Shown here piece after piece: positions 58,040-64,000 of a stretch of DNA of 64,000 nt (position 1 is the stretch's first letter; each line of letters opens with the position of its first letter). Under the pieces are notes generated by a model, which was not told where the DNA came from, searched no databases, and saw only the letters and a list, made by a program, of their open reading frames with translations. The translations under genes and the position numbers were made by a program. This DNA comes from Mesorhizobium sp. Its GTDB lineage: Bacteria > Pseudomonadota > Alphaproteobacteria > Rhizobiales > Rhizobiaceae. The DNA lies in assembly GCA_004020365.1 (NCBI GenBank), contig SAQR01000020.1:31255-95254 (forward strand). The letters run 5' to 3'.

Positions 58040-58160
58040 CCACCGCGATCAAAATCGATGGTTCGAGGACCGTTGATCATCACCCCGCCAGCCTCGATCT
58101 TGTTTGCCGCCACGAGAGCGACACAGAGACTGCTGGTGAAGATGCCCGCCTGCCCGCTAT
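58040..58160 (-). pseudogene. Aldehyde dehydrogenase fragment
   Basis: About 40 residues in the minus strand (GQAGIFTSSLCVALVAANKI EAGGVMINGP) match the C-terminal part of aldehyde dehydrogenases. Nothing of the catalytic domain remains. The surrounding 57668-58690 has no intact gene. Confidence 0.55.
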
Positions 58161-58690
58161 GTTCCGGATGGTTGACCATCCCGGATGGACCCATCGAGGG
58201 TGTCAAGGCGAGCATGACCACAGGCGCGGACAGTTCACGGGCAGGCGCGACGGTGGCTGCAAAGCAACGTCGCGCCAGCATGCGATCTCAGCAGGATCGG
58301 CACCATCCTGTCAGGGAGCAATGCGAGTGGCTGGCTTAGCCGCTGCGACGCTGCCCGGCATCGATGACGAGGACCTGGCGCCGTGCGAGGAGCAAGAGTA
58401 GACGGATAGTATGCGCGGGAGTGGCGACCGACCACCTTGTTTCTAAGGCAGACTGAAAGCGGCTCTTACCGGGCGGCTACGCTGTTTCAGAGACTGGGGC
58501 GTCGTGCACATCCAGCCGATACTCTTTGTTGCGGATTGCGAACCGATTGCATTGCCGCAGTTACTGACATCATGTTAACGCGTCGGACGGCGACATTGGC
58601 GAGCACGGTTTTGTGGCCGCAGTTGACAAAGCCCATAAGTTCTAGATGCTGCGTACTAGAATAGATGTTTGAAATCGCAGGGAGTTTCTG

Positions 58691-59164
58691 ATGTCCAACC
58701 TTAAGGAAACTGAGGCAACCCAGGCAGCAGGCGAGGTGCCCGTGAAGGAACAGACACCCGATATAAAGGCGCCGAAGACGCGGAAGCGGACCGCGCAGCG
58801 CGCAGGTGCTATACGAACCAGAGCCGCCAGCTCGGCTCTTCAGGCGTCTTCATCTAAAGCGATCGCTTCGCCTACAGTCCGGGCAGCGCGGAGAAATTAC
58901 TCTGAGAACGAGCGTGCCCAGAAGCTCGGCGAGATCGAGAAGCAGATCGGACGGGGAGAGAGTATCAAGGCAGCCGTTCAGAACGCTGGAATATCGGAAC
59001 AGACGTACTATCACTGGAAAAGGGCTGCTGGGCAGACAACACAGAGCGATGAGCTCAAGGATCTTGTGAAGCTTGAAGAAGAGAACGCCCGTCTGAAGAA
59101 GCTCCTCGCTGACCGGCTCCGGAAAGAAAACGCCGAGCTCAGGAAAAAGCTCGGGCTTGCTTGA
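58691..59164 (+). CDS. SyrB-family helix-turn-helix protein
   Basis: 157 residues. A basic, Ala-rich N-terminus (PKTRKRTAQRAGAIRTRAAS), then NYSENERAQKLGEIEKQIGR GESIKAAVQNAGISEQTYYHWK, a transposase-like helix-turn-helix, and a coiled-coil C-terminus (LEEENARLKKLLADRLRKEN). It resembles SyrB of Sinorhizobium meliloti, which reduces syrM-dependent nod and exopolysaccharide control, and IS3 OrfA. Regulator or former transposase subunit cannot be decided from the sequence. Confidence 0.7.
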   Translation: MSNLKETEATQAAGEVPVKEQTPDIKAPKTRKRTAQRAGAIRTRAASSALQASSSKAIASPTVRAARRNYSENERAQKLGEIEKQIGRGESIKAAVQNAGISEQTYYHWKRAAGQTTQSDELKDLVKLEEENARLKKLLADRLRKENAELRKKLGLA

Positions 59165-59189
59165 GCCCTTTGCCGCCATAGGCAAAAAG

Positions 59190-59620
59190 CCCGAAGGGCG
59201 ACTTACCTGAGCTCCAAGGTGACCTTCTTTTCTTCCTGTGACACAGCGAACAGCGTCGCGCCCCAGCAGCCGATACTGGCGCAACAAGCTGTTTCGACCT
59301 GAGACCGGGCAGCCGGCAACTGAAGACGTTCTTGACGAACGCGCCCAGCCGCTCCCGCCGCCAGTGGTGATCGAGCTGGAGGTCGCCGGCAAGGTGCGGC
59401 TGCGGATTCCACTGACCACGCCGCCAACACTGGCAGCGGCGATGGTGAAGGCGCGGGGCGTTTCATGATCCCGGTCCCGAGCCAGGTGCGGATCTGGTTG
59501 GCGGTGGGCCGGACCGATATGCGTCGCGGAATGCAGCGTCTCGCTCTGCAGGTTCAGGAGACATTGGGCCGGGATCCGCATTTATGCGTCGGGCGAGATT
59601 ATGTGGCGGAGCCGCCCTGA
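59190..59620 (+). mobile_element. IS66-family orfA/orfB remnants
   Basis: A Pro-rich frame ending VVIELEVAGKVRLRIPLTTP PTLAAAMVKARG is the OrfA 3' end. From ATG 59465 MIPVPSQVRIWLAVGRTDMR RGMQRLALQVQETLGRDPH is the start of OrfB (TnpB), broken after 45 codons. The large transposase gene is missing. Confidence 0.72.
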
Positions 59621-59666
59621 CCCCTTCGGACCGGCCAAACCCAGCTTGCCTCCGCCACATAAACAT

Positions 59667-60627
59667 TCAGATGGAGTTCAGCAGTTGCAGAACGGAGTCA
59701 TTTGGTCGGAAACGCACGCCGTGATCGCCGGTGACGCCCGCCTTCTCGAGTCCATTGCGCATCATCTCTACATCCGCTGTGGCATAGCGGTGGGTCGTAG
59801 CGACCCGTGCATGCCCGAGCCAGGCTTGGATCGTCAAAAGGTCCACGCCGGACTGGAGAAGCTTCATGGCGAGGGAGTGCCGGAAGATGTGCGGCGATAT
59901 GGGCTTGTCGGCCAAAGCCGGTCTGGTAGGCCCGGCGCTCGTTGCGGGCGCCGAGGAATATCGGTCGCGGCTCGTGATGGGCGATCCCGCGCTCGCTCAA
60001 CAAGGATGTCAGCGCCCGCAGCCGGGTCCTTAGCAATGGGGACGACGCGGTCTCTACGCCCTTTGCCGCGCAGCAGCACTTGTGGGTGCGGCCGCTCCAA
60101 CTGAAGGTCGTTTGCGTTGACGCCGGTGGCTTCGGAGGCCCGGGCGCCGGTTCGTGCCAAGAAGAGCAGAAAGGCTCGGTCGCGCCGACCACGGGGCGTC
60201 TTTGGATCGGGCGCCGCGATGAGGGTGTCCACTTCGGCCGTGGTGAGGTGGTACGTCACGTCAATGTGCGTCCGTTTAATGGGAATCGTCAGCACGCGTT
60301 GGGCGACGCCGAAGGATGCTGGGTCGGCGGCAGCGACGTGGCGGAAGAAAGATCGGATCGCGGCCAAGCGGGCGTTGCGCGTGGTGACGGAATTGTTCCG
60401 CTTCTCCTCGAGTTCGTCGAGAAAAGCGAGAACGAGATCTCGATCAGCTCTTCGAGCGCCAACGCCCCCGGCTTCTTCCGCAATCGGGCGGCGGCAAAGA
60501 GGATCAGCATGCGCAAGGCATCGCGATAGCTGGCCACGGTCGCGGGAGTCGCATTGCGCTGCTTCGTCAGGCGCCGGCGGAAATAGGACTCCAGGAGCGG
60601 CGCTAGGAGTAGGTGCTAGCTCATGCT
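59667..60627 (-). pseudogene. Tyrosine recombinase gene with several frameshifts
   Basis: Three frames together give an integrase/XerD-like protein: LAPLLESYFRRRLTKQRNAT PATVASYRDALRML, then RDLVLAFLDELEEKRNNSVT and LLFLARTGARASE (first catalytic Arg), and [38 protein letters not shown] (H-x-x-R and Tyr region). There are frame breaks near 60460 and 60040, a stop after the second codon and a small internal deletion. It resembles the recombinases that occur in trios on rhizobial symbiosis plasmids and islands; only one is seen here. Confidence 0.75.
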
Positions 60628-60639
60628 GCTCCTTGAGCG

Positions 60640-60930
60640 CGCCGCCATCGAGTGCCACCTCGGCTTGATCAATCAGATCAACGAGGCGTTGACGGTGGTC
60701 GAGGCGGATATCGCGGTGCATGCCCACTAGGATCCGACAATCCGTCGCCTGATGACGTTGCCTCCGACGTCACCGTGGGTGCGAACGTTGCCGCGGCAAT
60801 CGGCAACATTCGGCGCTTCAGCGATCCACAGAGGCTTGTCGCCTACCTTGGCTTCTTCCGAGCGTGCGGCAGTCGGTGAGGGACCGGCCTATCATGGCCG
60901 CATCACGAAGCACGTCTCCTGAATCGAAAC
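60640..60930 (+). mobile_element. IS110-family transposase 3' remnant
   Basis: Frames read LINQINEALTVVEADIAVHA (coiled coil), then VGANVAAAIGNIRRFSDPQR LVAYLGF and GEGPAYHGRITKH, the C-terminal transposase_20 part of IS110. Stops and shifts break it. 60931-61395 has nothing that I recognise. Confidence 0.65.
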
Positions 60931-61395
60931 CTCTATCCGATCGACGAACGCCTCAAGTCTCGCAGGCGAGCAGGGCCGGGCGGGTCCAGATGTAGTCGGT
61001 ATCCTAATCATCGCCGAGCGTGTTTAGCTTGGGTCGCGCAGAAAGGTGGATGGCGTGAGCGCGCTGAGATGGATCGCCATTTGGGCTAAACGACGGGCCG
61101 GCTGACTGGTATGCGCGTTCAATTGATCTGGCGCCTTAAATGCAGGAAGGCTTCGCGGCCGGTACGAGGCGCATCCCTCCTCCGAAGCACGCCCAAGTAT
61201 CATCACAAGCCCCGAGCGCTCGCGTTCGGCGATGTCCAATTTCCGACAATGTCGAAATACAGTCAGATCTGCTGGATTGACTTTAAATGGTTTTCTCATT
61301 TGGCACAGCGCATGCTGGTTATCCGCAAACACGTGACCGACCAACAAGAAGTCGCATGATCACCTCACCAAAACATACAGCCGCGGAACAATCAC

Positions 61396-61751
61396 TTGGC
61401 CCGAACTTGCTTATCGCCCTCCCCGTCACCACAACCGGAGCCATCGATGTCTGACGGGCTGCGACCGCGCTTGCCCGGTGACGACCGCTCCGGCTCCGCC
61501 CGTTACCGACGAGGCAAAGTGACGGATTTCCTGCTTTTCAACGACATGGAGGTGGTTGTCATTCCCGCTGGGGGACAGACTCGGCCTGTTCAAGGCATTG
61601 CGCGAAGGCGGCAAGATGACGGCCACCCGTGCGCGAACTCAAGGAGCGCAGCCTGTATCGTGTATCAGGCAAATAGGCCGTCGGTCAGTGACCTTGACAC
61701 AGGGGACATGCGCAAGGTCCTGAAGTTTGATGTAGCGATGGAAGGGTGCCA
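61396..61751 (+). other. Unassigned stretch before the proteasome-like gene
   Basis: A 119-codon ORF (or 102 codons from an internal ATG at 61447) fills this stretch in the same orientation as the next gene. It is rich in Arg, Asp and Pro and resembles no family I know. The next start lies within its last codons. Confidence 0.3.
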
Positions 61752-62198
61752 ATGACAACAATAGCTTACAGGAACGGAACCATGGCTGGCGACGGCCGAG
61801 CCTTGGGTTTTGACTCAGTATCCGTCGGTGAGAAAACGAAGGTGTTTCGCTTATGCGACGGCACACTCATCGGCGTTTCCTCTTCGTCCTTGGGTATTCC
61901 AAAGGCCGTTCGAGACTGGGTTGAGAAGGGCATGGATGTTTCTGATATTCCTGTGCCGCGCAACAACGACAATTTTGACTTTGAGGCGCTGATAGTGCGC
62001 AAAAATGGGGAAGCCGTACTGTTGGACGGCAATTGGCTGCCAAGTGATCCCGTGAAAGGTGAATATTATGCCATCGGGAGCGGCAAGCAGTATGCTTTGG
62101 CCGCGCTGGTTTTGGGCAAGTCAGCTAAGGAAAGCGTCGAAGTTGCCGCGAAACTCGACGTTTTGACTGGAGGCACAGTCACTGCCATAACTCACTAA
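61752..62198 (+). CDS. Proteasome/HslV-like Ntn hydrolase
   Basis: 148 residues, starting MTTIAYRNGTMAGDGRALG; removal of Met would expose Thr as the N-terminal nucleophile, as in HslV and proteasome beta subunits. Further family text: KVFRLCDGTLIGVSSSSLG and YYAIGSGKQYALAALVLGKS AKESVEVAAKLD. Similar small proteins occur in alphaproteobacterial genomes and phages without a partner ATPase. GGAAGGG lies just upstream. Function unknown. Confidence 0.72.
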   Translation: MTTIAYRNGTMAGDGRALGFDSVSVGEKTKVFRLCDGTLIGVSSSSLGIPKAVRDWVEKGMDVSDIPVPRNNDNFDFEALIVRKNGEAVLLDGNWLPSDPVKGEYYAIGSGKQYALAALVLGKSAKESVEVAAKLDVLTGGTVTAITH

Positions 62199-62199
62199 A

Positions 62200-62215
62200 C
62201 CCGCCTTTCGGCGGG
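62200..62215 (+). terminator. Hairpin after the Ntn hydrolase gene
   Basis: CCCGCC-TTTC-GGCGGG directly after the stop codon. No T run follows, so intrinsic termination is uncertain. Confidence 0.45.
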
Positions 62216-62449
62216 AGTGTGACAGTGCGAGCGTGGAAGTAGGGCGCCACCCCGGGGCACGTCGAGCCCTGTCATCTGCTTGCGTTGTTGGACACTGTGA
62301 GCTGGTCCATAAGCGCGCGAAAGCGTCCAGTTGTGGCCAAAAGCACGATTTGCGACAGAACCGGCCCGCTTCTATGAGTATGGGCCGCTTTTTGCGGCCA
62401 GCGTGCTTGCCATCCTGCCGCCAGTGGCCGTCGCGTTCTTCTTCCAAGG

Positions 62450-63232
62450 TTACCTCGTCATGAAGTAGAGCACCACGATCTTGTCGGAGAAATCGGAAAG
62501 GCGGACGGCCCTTCCGTCCGCGTCGGCCAGTTCGAAAGGCGGCGCGGCCTGCTCGTCGATCGCCTGGAAGAACCTCTCCGCGCTGTCCATCATCTTGTCG
62601 AGATCGGCGCCCGGATGGTGGGCCAGCGCGGAGGTCGCGAGGATCAGCGCCAGAAATTGAATCGCAAGCGACGGTTTCGCTTTCATGGACAATGCATTCC
62701 GGTTGGGGGCGTTCGAGGGCTCCGCGGCTAGGATTGGTCTCACTGTGTCTGCTCCCGCTCCCGGCGGCTCATCTGCCTGATAGGCGCGTTCCCGCTCGGG
62801 CCATGTGCTTTTGATGAAGGCCAGAACGGCCCGGATCTCCTCGTCGGTGAGGACATTCCCGAAGCCCGGCATGTCGCTCTGGTAGCCGCCGCCGACGACC
62901 GCGGCCGGTCCCGGCGCCGGCATGCGTCCCGAAGGCAGCGGGCTTTCCAATCGCGCTGACCTTCGCCTGGCTAAAACCGTCTTGCCTAGCGCTATCGCCG
63001 CGGCCGGGGCGCCGCCACCGGCCATCCGGTTGGCGAGCCAAGGCAATGTCCAGACCAATCCGAGGCCTGCCGCGGCCACGCATCGATAAGAGGACCGACG
63101 CCCTTCTCCTTTGCCGCCGCTGGAGAACAGGTACTTGATCAGCGCGGCCGCCCCGAGGACGAGCACGACGACGACAAGCAGCCACACCAGGCCCATGCCG
63201 AACATCATCATGCCGCTCATGCATTCCATCAT
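62450..63232 (-). pseudogene. Chimeric ORF made of copper-resistance gene pieces
   Basis: 260 codons that join three unrelated pieces. Residues 1-40 are a Met-rich membrane peptide ([25 protein letters not shown]) seen in copper/heavy-metal islands. Residues about 100-150 are the end of a c-type cytochrome ([25 protein letters not shown]) without its C-x-x-C-H. Residues about 180-260 are the start of a SCO1/SenC-like protein ([27 protein letters not shown]) cut off before its copper-binding cysteines. It is best read as deletion debris kept in frame by chance. Confidence 0.65.
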
Positions 63233-63241
63233 CGAAGCCTC

Positions 63242-63681
63242 CTATTCCGTGGCGTAGACGCCGCCGGTCCCGTCAGACTTCCGGATTTCGAGAATCTCGA
63301 AGGGCGCTTCCTTCGTGCCACTCATGCCGGGGGAGCCCATCGGCATGCCGGGCAGCGTCATGCCCGTTGATGTCGGGCCGCTCGGTCAAGAGCTTGTTGA
63401 CCGTGCCGACCGGCACATGGCCGCTCACCACATAGCCGTCGATGAACGAGAGAAGGCAGCCATCGGCTTCCGGCGGAATGCCCTCTTCGCGGCTCATGGC
63501 GAAAAGGTCGTGCGTCGGCCTTGACGGTGACAGCGAAGCCGTTTCCTGCAAATAGCCGGCATAACCTTCGCAGCAGCCGCATTGCGGGTTCTTGTAGAGC
63601 GTGACGTCCTTTCGCCGGCGAACGCCGGAGCGGCGCCTGACAGGATCGGGCGAGGACAAGAGCTATCAGGGTATTGGACAT
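63242..63681 (-). pseudogene. DUF411 metal-resistance protein gene with frameshifts
   Basis: ATG 63681 (GGAG upstream) starts a signal peptide (MSNTLIALVLA). The body in a second frame has VTLYKNPQCGCCEGYAGYLQ, then HDLFAMSREEGIPPEADGCL and SGHVPVGTVNKLLTERPDI. The end in yet another frame is MTLPGMPMGSPGMSGTKEAP FEILEIRKSDGTGGVYATE to the stop at 63242. At least two indels; the metal-binding C-G-C-C is retained. DUF411 proteins accompany copper efflux genes. Confidence 0.75.
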
Positions 63682-63689
63682 TTTTGCTT

Positions 63690-63920
63690 CTCCTTCGGCT
63701 TGTGGACTGGTCAGGCGACCGGCCGCCTGGTGTTCGAGAACGTGGCAGTGGAACATCCAATTGCCGGGATTGTCGGCGACGAAGGCGATCTCGACCTTCT
63801 CGCGCGGCGAAACCAGCGCCGTGTCCTGCCATTCGCGTTGCTGGAATCGATTTTGCGGAAGTAAAAAGGCCCCGGCGCTGGGTCGGCGCGCAGGGCCTTC
63901 AGGCATGTACGAGATACCAG
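63690..63920 (-). pseudogene. Multicopper oxidase C-terminal fragment
   Basis: REWQDTALVSPREKVEIAFV ADNPGNWMFHCHVLEHQAAG is the C-terminal cupredoxin of a CopA/CumA-like oxidase, with the type 1/type 3 copper ligands H-C-H and H. The frame then breaks, and upstream text is degraded. It directly precedes the DUF411 remnant. Confidence 0.7.
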
Positions 63921-64000
63921 CATGTCCAGTTATGATCGTGCGCTATCATAATGAACAAACGGTGAATGATCGCTATCCGAGGTGCAGGGCGGGCGAGATG

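Overview
The window looks like part of the symbiosis island (or symbiosis plasmid) of a nodulating alphaproteobacterium, most likely Mesorhizobium. It is GC-rich and carries an almost complete set of nif and fix genes, an alpha-carbonic anhydrase close to nifH, a prx-rpoN pair, nodF-nodE behind a nod box, a nodL-like gene, a SyrB-family gene and many decayed insertion sequences. nodF and nodE suggest a host legume of the galegoid (IRLC) type. The genus and the host are inferences from gene content, not identifications.

Layout. 1-6930 (minus): nifH-nifD-nifK-nifE-nifN behind a sigma54 promoter and a NifA site; nifN runs off the left edge. 7500-9180: an antitoxin-like gene, a broken MNT/HEPN pair and a stray copy of the queE 3' end. 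9320-12711 (minus): carbonic anhydrase with a frameshifted tail, then queC-queD-queE for preQ0 synthesis. 12790-16660: mostly wreckage (HlyD, C39 exporter, DNA ligase, Crp/Fnr), with an intact trypsin-like protease. 16758-19016 (minus): an aminotransferase-luciferase-like pair. 19769-22236 (plus): NifA-type site, sigma54 promoter, prx and rpoN. 22233-28057 (minus): P450, ferredoxin-SnoaL fusion, double SDR, LLM oxidoreductase and nifQ behind their own NifA site and sigma54 promoter. 29334-32118: MFS exporter and heme-handling genes. 32328-44020 (plus): iscA-like, nifU remnant, nifS, nifW, fixABCX, nifA remnant, nifB, fdxN, nifZ, fixU and a SIR2-like gene. 44328-50281: nodL-like gene, pseudogenes, ialB-like gene, an ISNCY-type transposase, a DarT1-NADAR toxin-antitoxin pair and a lipoprotein. 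50414-57667 (minus): subtilase autotransporter, a nifA without a GAF domain, nodE-nodF and a nod box. 58000-64000: syrB-like gene, IS66, recombinase and IS110 remnants, a proteasome-like hydrolase and a decayed copper-resistance cluster.

How it fits together. Five perfect TGT-N10-ACA sites, each paired with a -24/-12 promoter, precede nifH, prx-rpoN, the P450 operon, fixA and nifB. A sixth promoter, before the iscA-like gene, has an imperfect site. The NifA (with the rhizobial oxygen-sensing cysteine pattern) and the RpoN encoded here could drive all six, so the window holds both the regulators and their targets. NifB, NifE, NifN, NifQ, NifS and the IscA-like protein build cofactor for NifHDK, and FixABCX feeds it electrons. 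The least understood part is the P450-to-nifQ operon, which is wired to nitrogen fixation but encodes what looks like a small-molecule oxidation pathway.

All calls come from reading the sequence and from remembered family features; no database search was run.
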